DNA of 64,000 bases. It comes from Gottfriedia acidiceleris. GTDB taxonomy: Bacteria; Bacillota; Bacilli; Bacillales; Bacillaceae_G. A program made the translations under genes and the position numbers. The stretch is taken from contig NZ_SCFN01000013.1 of the NCBI RefSeq assembly GCF_004138285.1, positions 1-64,000 of the forward strand, in the 5' to 3' direction. Shown piece by piece: positions 52,109 through 60,977 of the stretch; positions within the stretch are counted from its first letter, which is position 1; every line of letters starts with the position of its first letter. The notes below the pieces were generated by a model. It searched no databases and was not told where the DNA came from. It saw only the letters and a program-made list of their open reading frames with translations.

Positions 52109-53422
52109 ATGAATGAAATCATCCATTTATTAAATGAATATGGCTATATCATCTTATTTTTATCATTGATGTTGGAATTGATCATAGTTCCAATTCCGAA
52201 TGAAGCATTGATGAGTTATGTAGGTGTTTTATGTTTTCATGGGAAAATGAATATTGTATTATCTATTATTTCTGCCGGGCTTGGAGGAGTAGCTGGGGTA
52301 ACCATTTCTTATTGGTTAGGATATAAACTTGGTACACCATTTTTTCGTAAGTTTGGACACTATATCCATATGGGCCCAGAAAAGATCGAGAAGATGTCAA
52401 AATGGTATGAAAAGTATGGGAAGGTATTATTGCTAGTATCATTCTTTATTCCGGGGATTAGACATTTCGCAAGCATTATTTCTGGAATCATTAAATTACC
52501 ATATCGATCCTTTGCTATTTTTTCCTATATAGGTGTCTTTCTTTGGATTGGAACCTTTATTTGGTTAGGACAGGCCATGGGACCTAAATGGGATATCTAT
52601 CAAGTAGAAATTAAAAAGTGGTTAGTATTGGGTAGCATATTATTAGGATTTATAGTGCTCGCTTTTTTTATTGTTAAAGCAAATAAGGAAATAATTAAAG
52701 AGTCATTACTATTAATTTTTGAATCAAGTTTCAAGAGATTTAAAAGCTTCATGAAAATAAAATTGATCATCTTAATCTGTTTAATTTTTTTCGTTACGTT
52801 TTTTATCTTAATGGTCGGGTTAATTCAAGACACAATTAGCAATGAATTTGATAAATTCAATTCCGTATTCAAGACCATTGTTTTTAGTTTATTTAATCAA
52901 CATTGGCATGGAAGTATGAATTTTATTTATTCATTATCGACTTGGAAGGTTTTAATGACGATTTCGCTAGCTACAATCTTAGTGATACTGATAAATAACA
53001 AAAATAAATGGCTAGAATTGCTCTTTTTTATCGCTAGTTTAGCGGGGATTCTTGTACTATCCATAGGGATTCCTTGGATGTTCAACTTTATGCTAGGAGG
53101 TAATGTAAGTAAAAACTTTCCTAATGAAAAGTCTATGTTAATTTTGACAGTATTAGGTTACTTCATTATTATGTTAATTCGACACAACAAAGCTTATTTA
53201 CTTAATATCGTAATGTTCTTCAGTTTTATATTTGTTGTTTTACTATTTTCTATAAGCAGCGTCTATTTGCACCACTTATTGCCTAGTGACATTGCTGCTG
53301 GATTTGTATTCAGTTCAGTTTGGTTAAGTGGAATCATATTCTCGCTGGAGTTGTTTCGTTTTGTATCACTGTTAAAAGAGAATATGCGTGCGGAAAAATT
53401 GTTAAAAACACAAATTGAATAA
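52109..53422 (+). CDS. DedA-PAP2 fusion membrane protein with a degraded PAP2 site
   Basis: 437 residues. Residues 1-200 are a DedA/SNARE-associated domain with EALMSYVGVL, the FFRKFGHY segment and SFFIPGIRHFASIISG. Residues about 215-425 have PAP2 phosphatase topology, but the catalytic motifs are poor: PSGH is replaced by FPNEKSM, and SRxYxGxHYPSD by SSVYLHHLLPSD, which keeps one His and loses the Arg. DedA proteins are flippases for undecaprenyl phosphate or similar lipids. It follows the histidine kinase by 44 bases and may share its transcript. Confidence 0.85.
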   Translation: MNEIIHLLNEYGYIILFLSLMLELIIVPIPNEALMSYVGVLCFHGKMNIVLSIISAGLGGVAGVTISYWLGYKLGTPFFRKFGHYIHMGPEKIEKMSKWYEKYGKVLLLVSFFIPGIRHFASIISGIIKLPYRSFAIFSYIGVFLWIGTFIWLGQAMGPKWDIYQVEIKKWLVLGSILLGFIVLAFFIVKANKEIIKESLLLIFESSFKRFKSFMKIKLIILICLIFFVTFFILMVGLIQDTISNEFDKFNSVFKTIVFSLFNQHWHGSMNFIYSLSTWKVLMTISLATILVILINNKNKWLELLFFIASLAGILVLSIGIPWMFNFMLGGNVSKNFPNEKSMLILTVLGYFIIMLIRHNKAYLLNIVMFFSFIFVVLLFSISSVYLHHLLPSDIAAGFVFSSVWLSGIIFSLELFRFVSLLKENMRAEKLLKTQIE

Positions 53423-53464
53423 ATCAGTATCTTCCTTGAAAATTATTCCAGGAGGTTGAAGATT

Positions 53465-53708
53465 ATGAGGAGCAAGAATATTTGGGTATTAAGTTTGGTC
53501 AGCTTTTTTACAGACATGGGTACTTACATGGTAACACCTTTAATCCCCATTATTCTTTCAGCTTCAGGACCGTTCATAATTGGGGTTATTGATGGCTTAT
53601 CAGAAAGCTTAGCTAGTCTGTTGAAATTTTATTCCGGTACTCGATCAGATTGACTTAAAAGTAGAAAACAGTTGGCGATTTTCGGATATGGATTGATGAC
53701 TTTGGAAA
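53465..53708 (+). pseudogene. Truncated MFS transporter gene
   Basis: A perfect AGGAGG site and ATG at 53465 lead into an MFS N terminus (VSFFTDMGTYMVTPLIPIIL and GVIDGLSESLASLLKFYSG). After 62 codons the frame meets TGA at 53651-53653, then goes on with LKSRKQLAIFGYGLMTLE, the conserved loop and helix 3. It then stops matching just before the terminator at 53707. So it has an in-frame stop plus a large deletion of the remaining helices. Confidence 0.8.
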
Positions 53709-53738
53709 CAGAAAACCGATTAAGGTTTTCTGTTTTTT
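53707..53738 (+). terminator. Terminator left behind the MFS pseudogene
   Basis: 11-bp stem AACAGAAAACC / GGTTTTCTGTT with a six-base loop and seven T. Confidence 0.85.
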
Positions 53739-53904
53739 TATGTTGTGAAAATATCTTTGATTCGTCCAACCAAACAATTTAAAGAGATTTCCTTATTTTA
53801 AGTAGATTGAACATTCTGTTTAGAACATTTAATAGAGTATTGAATACTATGTAATTGTAATCTACTAGCTTCTAATCTATTAATCCGTTGGAGGTGAATT
53901 TTAA

Positions 53905-54261
53905 TTGGCATTTACAACTGGTCCAATTGAAAATGTAGGAAATCAACCTAGCAATGCAACTAACGCTCGGGTTAAGATCCTCAATCGAACTGCTGGCCGA
54001 CTTACTGGAGTAGTCAGATCTTTTAGACTTAATGGTACGAGAACTTTAATCCAACAACAAAGCTTTAACGTGGCACCGAATGCATCCACTTTTTTAACCC
54101 TCAGTTTAATTCATCCAATTTTGGGACGAGCAGCTCAATATGAAGTTGAGATTGTTCCTGATCAAAACGGTGGATTATTCTCTGTTTACGGAAGAACTGC
54201 TAACAATTTAATTATCACTGCACAACGAGTTTTGAATTCAGAATTAACGCAGTTTCCTTAG
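53905..54261 (+). CDS. Hypothetical beta-rich protein
   Basis: 118 residues, no cysteine, no signal peptide, many Asn, Thr and Val in alternating patterns (for example RVKILNRTAGRLTGVVRSF and FNVAPNASTFLTLSL), so it is probably a small beta-sandwich. Comparable short proteins are frequent on spore surfaces of Bacillus, but the family is not recognised with certainty. TTG at 53905 follows an ideal GGAGGTGA. A strong terminator follows. Confidence 0.65.
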   Translation: MAFTTGPIENVGNQPSNATNARVKILNRTAGRLTGVVRSFRLNGTRTLIQQQSFNVAPNASTFLTLSLIHPILGRAAQYEVEIVPDQNGGLFSVYGRTANNLIITAQRVLNSELTQFP

Positions 54262-54309
54262 TTGATCCGTAGATTAGAAATATTAATCTCTTATAGCCAT
54301 TAGAAAATA

Positions 54310-54349
54310 AAAACAGAAAAACTATTATAAGAGTTTTTCTGTTTTTTTA
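54310..54349 (+). terminator. Terminator of the beta-rich protein gene
   Basis: Stem AAACAGAAAAACT / AGTTTTTCTGTTT with a ten-base loop, T-run of seven. Confidence 0.88.
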
Positions 54350-54422
54350 ATGATGGATTAAGTATTCTCAAGCCATTCTAACTCAAACTTTAAAAGATTT
54401 ACAAATTTATCATACAACAACG

Positions 54423-54942
54423 TTAAGAAGGAGTTATTTGAACGAAGCCAACCGGTATTGTAGAAGGTTCTACATCTATTAACGGAATAGAAACAGTTTG
54501 TCCATTCAAAATAGAAGCTTCATTTTTTAAGGAAATACATGTATCAAATGTGACCGCCAATTCCTCAATTATGGCACCTCTTATAACTTCTAAATTATTA
54601 GTGACCAATAATACATTTAATGGAAAATCCTTTAAGTACTCGGAAAAAGAGTTTACATAATCATCATTTTACAGTACAAAATTTTCATCTTTTAAGTCAC
54701 TAATTGTTACCGAATCTTTTAAAGCTAAACGAGAGGCCTTACTAGCGCAAATATGAATAGGGCTCCTCAGTATAACTTCTGACTGAACTTTTTTTTATAT
54801 CCTTCGTTAAATAATCTTGAAATTGAATTAAGCCAAAATCATATTTTTGTTTTATTACACCTTCCACGATATCTTTAGACCCTTTTTCTACTACTCTTAG
54901 AGAGACATTTGGATGCTCCTTTTTAAAAGTAGAAATTTGATT
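54423..54942 (-). pseudogene. LysR-type regulator remnant (effector domain only)
   Basis: Three pieces on the minus strand make up a LysR substrate-binding domain: TFKKEHPNVSLRVVEKGS and following, then VQSEVILRSPIHICASKASR, then LVTNNLEVIRGAIIEELAVT to the stop at 54423. A frameshift lies in the T8 run at 54789-54796 and an in-frame stop (TAA) at 54669-54671. The DNA-binding half is missing altogether. It may once have regulated a neighbour, for example the broken MFS gene. Confidence 0.8.
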
Positions 54943-54967
54943 TTAAGACTTAGATTAGGTGACTAGT

Positions 54968-56326
54968 TTACATTTCTGTAATATCAGAAATAGCGCGATA
55001 AAGAATGTCTAACATTTCGTCAAGCTCTGATTCCTTTGAAGCTAATGGAGGCATAAATACAATAACATTTCCAAGGGGACGGGTGAGTAGTCCAAGCTCT
55101 TTTGCTCTTTTGGTTACTTTCACACCAATTCGTTCGTTCCAATGGAAAGCTTCTTTAGTATCCTTAGATTTTACTAGTTCAATTCCAATCATCAAGCCAC
55201 TTTGACGTATATCTCCAACATGTTTTAACTCATTAAATTGCATCAGTTTCTCTTGGACATAAGACGAGATTTTTTCGACATGTTGTAATAATTTCGTTTT
55301 ATTAAATAAATCTAGATTCGCTAATGCAACAGCGCATCCAAGGGGATTGCCTGTATAACTGTGACCATGAAAGAAAGTTTTTTGTTCTTCGTACGTACCT
55401 AAAAATGCTTCATAAATTCTGTTTGTCGTTAAAGTTGCTGCTACTGGTAAATAGCCACCAGTTAACCCTTTTCCGCAAGTTAAAATATCTGGTGTAACTC
55501 CTTCTAGCTCACAAGCAAACATTTTACCGGTTCGACCAAATCCTGTTGCAACTTCATCAGCTATTAACAATACATCATACTTTATGCATAATTCCTGTAT
55601 TGCTTTTAAATACCCCTTTGGCATGACAATAATACCACTTGCTCCTTGAACAATTGGTTCAATAATTAATGCCGCAATTGAATTGGCCTTTTCGATGAAT
55701 AAATTTTCAACCTCGTTTAAATAGGAATTTATTATTTCTTCTTCAGTTCCCACATGTTTTGAACGATAAAGATGTGGATAGGAAACCTTTATGCTTGGAA
55801 ACAGTAACTCATTATATGCTTGATGATATAAATCGATTGTTCCTACTGACACTGCTCCGATTGTATCCCCATGATAAGCTTCCTTCATCGTAACAAAAGT
55901 ATTTTTATTGAATCTACCTTTGTTTCGCCAATATTGATAGGCCATTTTAATCGCAATTTCAACTGAGGTTGCTCCCGAGTCTGAATAAAAAACTTTCTCT
56001 AAGCCGTTAGGAGAAATTTCGACTAGTCTCTCTGCTAATAGAATGGCAGGTATATTGGCCATTCCTAGAAGTGTTGAATGGGCAACCTTCTTTAATTGTT
56101 CATGAATTGCTTCATTTAATTCTTGAATATTATGACCATGAACATTTAACCAAATAGAGGATACACCATCGTAATATTCATTGCCTAATACATCATATAA
56201 TTTTCGATCTTTACCATGTGAAATAATTAGCGGATCTTCGTTTATATAATCCTTCATTTGGGTAAATGGGTGCCAAAGATACTGTTTATTTTTAATAGAT
56301 AATTCTTGATAGAGTTCATGATTCAT
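54968..56326 (-). CDS. bioA: Adenosylmethionine-8-amino-7-oxononanoate aminotransferase BioA
   Basis: 452-residue PLP enzyme that makes 7,8-diaminopelargonate, the step before BioD. Fold-type I, class III aminotransferase: WHPFTQMKDY, GVSSIWLNVHGH, YHGDTIGAVSVG, DEVATGFGRTGKMFACE and the PLP Lys in LTCGKGLTGGYLP. It is divergent from bioYDB across a BirA operator, so biotin represses both sides. AGGGGGAAC stands before ATG at 56326. Confidence 0.96.
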   Translation of the reverse strand: MNHELYQELSIKNKQYLWHPFTQMKDYINEDPLIISHGKDRKLYDVLGNEYYDGVSSIWLNVHGHNIQELNEAIHEQLKKVAHSTLLGMANIPAILLAERLVEISPNGLEKVFYSDSGATSVEIAIKMAYQYWRNKGRFNKNTFVTMKEAYHGDTIGAVSVGTIDLYHQAYNELLFPSIKVSYPHLYRSKHVGTEEEIINSYLNEVENLFIEKANSIAALIIEPIVQGASGIIVMPKGYLKAIQELCIKYDVLLIADEVATGFGRTGKMFACELEGVTPDILTCGKGLTGGYLPVAATLTTNRIYEAFLGTYEEQKTFFHGHSYTGNPLGCAVALANLDLFNKTKLLQHVEKISSYVQEKLMQFNELKHVGDIRQSGLMIGIELVKSKDTKEAFHWNERIGVKVTKRAKELGLLTRPLGNVIVFMPPLASKESELDEMLDILYRAISDITEM

Positions 56327-56348
56327 ATATGTTCCCCCTTGTCTTGTA

Positions 56349-56378
56349 TGTTAACCTAAATTTATAGTTTGGTTGACA
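56349..56378. promoter_or_regulatory. BirA operator between bioA and bioY
   Basis: TGTTAACC (56349-56356), 14-base spacer, GGTTGACA (56371-56378): an inverted repeat that fits the Bacillus BirA box TTGTTAAC-N14/15-GTTAACAA. It lies about 25 bases before the bioA start, on the promoter side. Confidence 0.8.
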
Positions 56379-56407
56379 TATATTTCAATTGCATGTTAAT
56401 TTAATTT

Positions 56408-56441
56408 TGTTAGTTTGTCAAATTTTGCTAATTTGTCAAAC
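56408..56441. promoter_or_regulatory. Tandem repeats before bioY, possible second BirA site
   Basis: TGTTAGTTTGTCAAAT at 56408-56423 and TGCTAATTTGTCAAAC at 56426-56441 are direct repeats 18 bases apart. TGTTAGTT with AATTTGTCA 14 bases on is a weak BirA-like pair. It overlaps the expected bioY promoter, ahead of AGGGGGGAT. Confidence 0.45.
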
Positions 56442-56465
56442 TCATAAACTAATAGGGGGGATACG

Positions 56466-57038
56466 ATGCAAAATAGGACATTATCATTAACAGTAATATC
56501 ATTATTTGCCTCGCTAACATCGATTGGGGCCTTTATAAAGATTCCTTTACCAGTGATTCCTTTTACGCTTCAAATACTTTTCGTATTTTTAGCGGGCTGC
56601 CTTTTAGGAAGTAAAAAAGGGATGATGAGTCAATTACTGTATGTTGGAATTGGATTAATCGGAATACCAGTATTTGCTTCAGGTGGTGGACCTGAATATG
56701 TTTTAAAACCAACATTTGGGTACCTAATCGGTTTCATTATTGCTGCGTTTGTAATTGGATCGATCGTTGAAAAAACAAGGAAACCAAAACTTAAGAATTT
56801 TATTTTAGCTAATGTAATAGGGCTATTGATTGTTTATATTTTAGGCATTACATATGTATACATTTCATTAAACACTTGGTTAGGTAGTCCCGTTTCATTA
56901 AAAGAAGTTCTAATGATGGGACTCGTATATAGTATTGGGCAAGATTTGTTACTAGCTGTTTTTGGAGGAGTACTGGCGGTGCGCCTACATTCTCATTTTG
57001 CAAAAGCTAGAGAAAATGAAAAAAAGGTGGCTGCTTAA
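56466..57038 (+). CDS. bioY: Biotin transporter substrate-binding subunit BioY
   Basis: 190-residue membrane protein, six helices, S component of an ECF-type biotin importer. Signatures IPLPVIPFTLQILFVFLAG, LYVGIGLIGIPVFASGGG and PTFGYLIGF are those of BioY. The ECF A and T subunits are not in the window and are usually shared. ATG at 56466 follows AGGGGGGAT. bioD starts two bases after its stop, so bioY-bioD-bioB form an operon. Confidence 0.95.
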   Translation: MQNRTLSLTVISLFASLTSIGAFIKIPLPVIPFTLQILFVFLAGCLLGSKKGMMSQLLYVGIGLIGIPVFASGGGPEYVLKPTFGYLIGFIIAAFVIGSIVEKTRKPKLKNFILANVIGLLIVYILGITYVYISLNTWLGSPVSLKEVLMMGLVYSIGQDLLLAVFGGVLAVRLHSHFAKARENEKKVAA

Positions 57039-57039
57039 G

Positions 57040-57726
57040 ATGGGAAAAGGATATTTTGTTACTGGTATTGATACGAATATTGGAAAAACTTATGTAACTG
57101 CTCAAATGGTGGATTGTTTACGGAACAAAGGAATCGATGCAATTCCTTATAAGCCAATTCAAAGTGGAGTAGTCAATATTAACAATACGGTCATAGGGGA
57201 AGACGTAGCATTTTATAAAGAGAAACTAAAACTGACAGAAGAGCATGAATACTACAGTACGTACACAATGAAAACACCGGTCTCACCACATTTAGCTAGT
57301 AAACTAGAAGATGTTTTTATTGATGAACAAGTTATTTTAGAAAAATATAAGTTATTAGAAAATAAGCATGATGTTGTTTTTGTTGAAGGAGCGGGTGGAG
57401 TTGCGGTTCCGTTAAAAGAAAATTTTGGAACGATTGATTTAATAAAACGATTAAACTTACCAGTAATCCTTGTTACATCATTAAAGCTAGGAACAATTAA
57501 TCATACTGTATTAACAACCGAATATTTAAAATCACACCAAATTAATCTAATGGGATTATTAATTAATAAAGTACCATCAGTTATGGGTGAAATGGAAAAA
57601 GATAATTTAGTTATGCTAGAAAAATTAACAGGTCATGACATTCTTGGAGTCATACCGGAGCAGACGGATTTCTTTACAGAAAAATCTATTTTAGAATTTC
57701 AGCAATTATTAACGAAAAATCAATGA
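57040..57726 (+). CDS. bioD: Dethiobiotin synthetase BioD
   Basis: 228 residues, ATP-dependent formation of the ureido ring of dethiobiotin. P-loop GIDTNIGKTYVTA, the KPIQSG motif, and VFVEGAGGVAVPL with the metal-binding Glu. ATG at 57040 has AAGGTGG nine bases upstream inside the end of bioY; longer in-frame starts lie within bioY. Middle gene of the bioY-bioD-bioB operon. Confidence 0.96.
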   Translation: MGKGYFVTGIDTNIGKTYVTAQMVDCLRNKGIDAIPYKPIQSGVVNINNTVIGEDVAFYKEKLKLTEEHEYYSTYTMKTPVSPHLASKLEDVFIDEQVILEKYKLLENKHDVVFVEGAGGVAVPLKENFGTIDLIKRLNLPVILVTSLKLGTINHTVLTTEYLKSHQINLMGLLINKVPSVMGEMEKDNLVMLEKLTGHDILGVIPEQTDFFTEKSILEFQQLLTKNQ

Positions 57727-57742
57727 AATGGTGAGTGATCAT

Positions 57743-58738
57743 ATGAATTGGACTAAATTAGCGCAAGAGGTTATTCTAGGTAAAGAAATTTCTGATGAGG
57801 AAGCTTTAAGCATATTGTCATGTGACGATGATGAGTTACTTTCACTTTTAAATGGTGCATTTATCATTAGGAAACATTATTATGGAAAAAAAGTTAAACT
57901 TAATATGATTATTAATGCTAAAAGTGGTTATTGTCCTGAGGATTGCGGCTATTGTTCCCAGTCTTCGATTTCTAATGCACCTATTGAGAAATATCCTTTT
58001 CTATCTAAAGAAGAAATTCTTGATGGGGCAAAGCGTGCTTTTGAATTAAAAGCAGGGACATATTGCATTGTTGCAAGTGGGCGCGGACCAACGAATCGAG
58101 ATGTAAATGTAGTAACTGATGCTGTTAAGGAAATTAAAGAATTATATGGTATGAAAGTATGTGCTTGCTTAGGGATTATTAAAGATCATCAAGCAAATGA
58201 GCTTAAAGAAGCGGGTGTTGATCGATATAATCATAATTTAAATACATCAGCAGAGCACCATAATTATATTACCACAACTCATACATATCAGGATCGAATC
58301 GATACCGTTGAGAAAGTTAAACAGTCAGGTATATCTCCGTGTTCCGGAGCCATTATTGGGATGAAGGAAACAAAACATGATGTTATTTCGATCGCGAGGT
58401 CATTACATAAATTGGATGCGGATTCCATTCCGGTAAACTTTTTACATGCTATTAATGGAACAAAACTAGAAGGCGTGAACGAATTAAATCCACGTTATTG
58501 TTTGAAAGTATTGGCACTATTCCGGTTTATAAATCCAACGAAAGAAATTCGAATTTCTGGAGGACGTGAAGTAAATCTGCGTAGTTTACAACCACTAGGA
58601 CTTTATGCTGCAAATAGTATATTCATAGGTGATTATTTGACAACGGAGGGGCAGGAAACAAATAGTGACCATGCAATGCTAGAAGATTTGGGGTTTGAGA
58701 TTGAGTTGGTTGGAAAACAAGAAAAGATATTCTCATAA
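57743..58738 (+). CDS. bioB: Biotin synthase BioB
   Basis: 331-residue radical SAM enzyme that inserts sulfur into dethiobiotin. The SAM cluster motif is C-x3-C-x2-C in SGYCPEDCGYCSQSS; YNHNLNTS and the [2Fe-2S] ligand region with ISGGREVNLR are typical. ATG at 57743 follows GGTGAGTG; an ATG at 57728 is in frame and would add five residues. Last gene of the operon, followed by a terminator. No bioF or bioW gene lies in the window. Confidence 0.96.
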   Translation: MNWTKLAQEVILGKEISDEEALSILSCDDDELLSLLNGAFIIRKHYYGKKVKLNMIINAKSGYCPEDCGYCSQSSISNAPIEKYPFLSKEEILDGAKRAFELKAGTYCIVASGRGPTNRDVNVVTDAVKEIKELYGMKVCACLGIIKDHQANELKEAGVDRYNHNLNTSAEHHNYITTTHTYQDRIDTVEKVKQSGISPCSGAIIGMKETKHDVISIARSLHKLDADSIPVNFLHAINGTKLEGVNELNPRYCLKVLALFRFINPTKEIRISGGREVNLRSLQPLGLYAANSIFIGDYLTTEGQETNSDHAMLEDLGFEIELVGKQEKIFS

Positions 58739-58787
58739 TAAAAAAACGAAAACCTAGAAAATGAAAATCAGGTTTTCGTTTTTTTAT
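58739..58787. terminator. Bidirectional terminator after bioB
   Basis: Stem AAAAAACGAAAACCT paired with AGGTTTTCGTTTTTT and T-runs on both strands, shared with the converging pgmB gene. Confidence 0.88.
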
Positions 58788-58816
58788 TATTAATTAATCA
58801 AAATGCTACTTTGGTA

Positions 58817-59488
58817 TTAAACTGTTAAATACTTATCAATAATACGATTAAGTTCTAATTCTTCAGTTGATGATAAAACTAGGTTAGCATGGCCTAAGAT
58901 TGCAGCATCTCCAATCGCAACTGAGTACATATTAGCCGAGTTAATCGCGTCTACACCAGCTGCCGCGTCCTCCACACCGATGCAGTTCTCAGGTTTAGCA
59001 GAAACTGCTTCGGCAGCTTTTAAAAATACTTCAGGATCTGGCTTAGAATTAATGACTGTTGCAGCGTCAACGATATGGTCAAAATAATCAATAATGCCTA
59101 AAGCTTTAACGACCATTAATGCATTTTTTGAAGCAGATGCCATTGAAATTTTAATACCAGCTTCTTTAATTTGCTTTAAAAATGATTCAATGCCGGGTAA
59201 TAAGTCTTTTTCAGATATATTGCGAATTAGTTCTACATATTGTGCATTCTTTTTTGTTGCTAAATCATTTTTTTCGCTTTCAGTGAAATCATTTTGTCGG
59301 TTTCCTAATGTTAGGATTCTTTCTAATGAATCTGTTCGGCTTACACCTTTTAATGTTTCATTAAATTCACGATCAAAAGGAATTCCTAAGTCTTCACCTA
59401 ACTTTTTCCACGCTAAATAATGAAATTCAGCAGTATCAGTAATTACACCGTCTAAATCAAAAATAAATGCTTCAACTTGTTTTTTCAA
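58817..59488 (-). CDS. pgmB: Beta-phosphoglucomutase
   Basis: 223-residue HAD-superfamily enzyme that converts beta-glucose 1-phosphate to glucose 6-phosphate. The nucleophile and acid Asp are in FIFDLDGVITDT, the cap has HYLAWKKLG and SRTDSLERIL, then the Thr/Ser and Lys motifs (SMASASKN) and GVEDAAAGVDAI. TTG at 59488 follows GGAGGTACC. It lies behind the LacI gene with 22 bases between them and is probably co-transcribed. Its beta-anomer substrate points to a GH65 phosphorylase gene outside the window. Confidence 0.93.
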   Translation of the reverse strand: MKKQVEAFIFDLDGVITDTAEFHYLAWKKLGEDLGIPFDREFNETLKGVSRTDSLERILTLGNRQNDFTESEKNDLATKKNAQYVELIRNISEKDLLPGIESFLKQIKEAGIKISMASASKNALMVVKALGIIDYFDHIVDAATVINSKPDPEVFLKAAEAVSAKPENCIGVEDAAAGVDAINSANMYSVAIGDAAILGHANLVLSSTEELELNRIIDKYLTV

Positions 59489-59510
59489 AATGGTACCTCC
59501 ATAATTTCAT

Positions 59511-60530
59511 TCAATTTAATTTCGCTACTGATTTTCGTTCGACTAGCTTTGTTGGAACAATAATGTGCTCTGATTTTTTAGGTATATTTTTTATTCGCTT
59601 AAAAAGTAAGTCTGTAGCAATTTCACCAAGCTTCATAACAGGAATTTCAATCCCTGTTAAAGGTGGCGAGAATAATGGTGAAAAAATCCCATTATTATAT
59701 CCTATAACTGATACATCTTTCGGTATGGATATTCCTAACTTTGCAGTTGTATTATAAAGTCCAATCACTTTCAGGTCATCTATTGCAAAAATTGCTGTAG
59801 GTAAATCTTTAGATTTCAAAAGTGATTCTGAAACTTCGTATGCCCTTTCCATTGTATATCCACTATCAATAATTCGATCAGGTCGAAGAGGAATTCCATT
59901 ATCAATTAAACATTTTTTATATCCTTCCAGTCTGTCAATTGATACATGGTAATCGAGAGAAGAATGTAGACAGGCAATGTCAGTATGTCCTTGATTGATT
60001 AAGTGTTGGACTAATTGATAACTATCATTAAAATTATCAGTATCCACTGAATAAATATGTTGATAGTTTCCTTCTACTCTTCCAATAACGACTACTGGAA
60101 TTTTATATTTATCTAATTCTTTGAAAAAGTCCTCATTTGCAGGTGAACTCAGCATTAGAATTCCTTTAATCATTTTCCCACGAATCTTCTCGATACACTT
60201 ATTTAACTCATCTTTGCTATTTTTAGATGTTTGGATAATGACATCGAAATTTTCTACTTCTGATCTCGTTGAAATAGAGTGAATAATTTCAGAGAAAAAT
60301 GTGTTTCCGGCAGTTGTTTTCGTAGAACGGGACATTACCAAGATTGCATCAAAGCCTGATGATGTAAGAGCCCTAGCTAATTTATTAGGTTGGTAATTTA
60401 ACTCTTCAATTGCCTTCATCACTCGTATACGGCTTTCTTCTGAAATATTATCTTTATTATTAAGTACTCGAGATACAGTGGACTTTGAAACGTTAGCCAC
60501 GCGAGCAATATCGTAAATTGTTGGGCCCAT
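59511..60530 (-). CDS. LacI family transcriptional regulator
   Basis: 339 residues. N-terminal HTH with YDIARVANVSKSTVSRVLNN and hinge helix NKLARALTS, followed by a periplasmic-binding-protein-like sugar domain. Divergent from the phosphorylase gene, before which two operator-like sequences lie, and upstream of pgmB in the same direction. It corresponds in place to YcjW in the E. coli ycj locus. A cre lies at 60565-60580 in its promoter region. Confidence 0.93.
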   Translation of the reverse strand: MGPTIYDIARVANVSKSTVSRVLNNKDNISEESRIRVMKAIEELNYQPNKLARALTSSGFDAILVMSRSTKTTAGNTFFSEIIHSISTRSEVENFDVIIQTSKNSKDELNKCIEKIRGKMIKGILMLSSPANEDFFKELDKYKIPVVVIGRVEGNYQHIYSVDTDNFNDSYQLVQHLINQGHTDIACLHSSLDYHVSIDRLEGYKKCLIDNGIPLRPDRIIDSGYTMERAYEVSESLLKSKDLPTAIFAIDDLKVIGLYNTTAKLGISIPKDVSVIGYNNGIFSPLFSPPLTGIEIPVMKLGEIATDLLFKRIKNIPKKSEHIIVPTKLVERKSVAKLN

Positions 60531-60564
60531 TTGTATTCTCCTCTTTGTTTTCTGAAGTTATTTC

Positions 60565-60580
60565 ATAAAAACGTTTTCAT
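60565..60580. promoter_or_regulatory. cre site upstream of the LacI-pgmB operon
   Basis: On the minus strand ATGAAAACGTTTTTAT fits the cre consensus WTGNAARCGNWWW. It lies 35 bases before the LacI gene start, so CcpA would repress that operon. Confidence 0.6.
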
Positions 60581-60882
60581 TTTTAATTTTTTAAATGATT
60601 CTTTAATTTAAGAATAAAACGCAGGGTTATAGTTATACTAAAATAGTGTTGTAGATAAATTTATTTAGGAGCGAGTACGAAAATTTTTCGTAATTATAAA
60701 TGATAGTATCGAGTTTTCTATTATTTTTGTCAAGACTATAGACAAAATACTGATAGGTAAATAATGTTACCTTATCTATCGTTAGCACTTTATATGAATA
60801 GTGATTGTTTTAAATCTATGATTAAAATGTTTAATGTGACATATTTTTCAAAAAAATATCATATTTTCATAAAGTTTTTAAA
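60581..60882. other. Long intergenic region between the LacI and phosphorylase genes
   Basis: No coding frame. It contains an inverted repeat GTACGAAAA / TTTTCGTAA near 60676-60694 and a GATAGGTAA / TTACCTTATC pair near 60754-60778. Function unknown; these may be extra regulator sites. Confidence 0.35.
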
Positions 60883-60911
60883 TTGACAGTAAGCGCTTTC
60901 TATAATATATT
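60883..60911 (+). promoter_or_regulatory. Promoter and cre of the phosphorylase operon
   Basis: TTGACA at 60883-60888, 17-base spacer, TATATT at 60906-60911. The spacer holds GTAAGCGCTTTC, a nearly perfect cre core (60887-60902), so CcpA would cover the promoter itself. Confidence 0.75.
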
Positions 60912-60915
60912 GATT

Positions 60916-60965
60916 GTGGGAGCGGTACCAAGGAAATTTCACATCTCTGTGGGAGCGATACCACA
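60916..60965 (+). promoter_or_regulatory. Paired LacI-type operators
   Basis: GTGGGAGCGGTACCA at 60916-60930 and GTGGGAGCGATACCA at 60949-60963 differ at one position. Their starts are 33 bases apart, about three helical turns. The second is part of an inverted repeat TGTGG / CCACA (60948-60965) that abuts the ribosome binding site. The divergent LacI protein is the natural ligand. Confidence 0.75.
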
Positions 60966-60977
60966 AGGAGGAATCTT

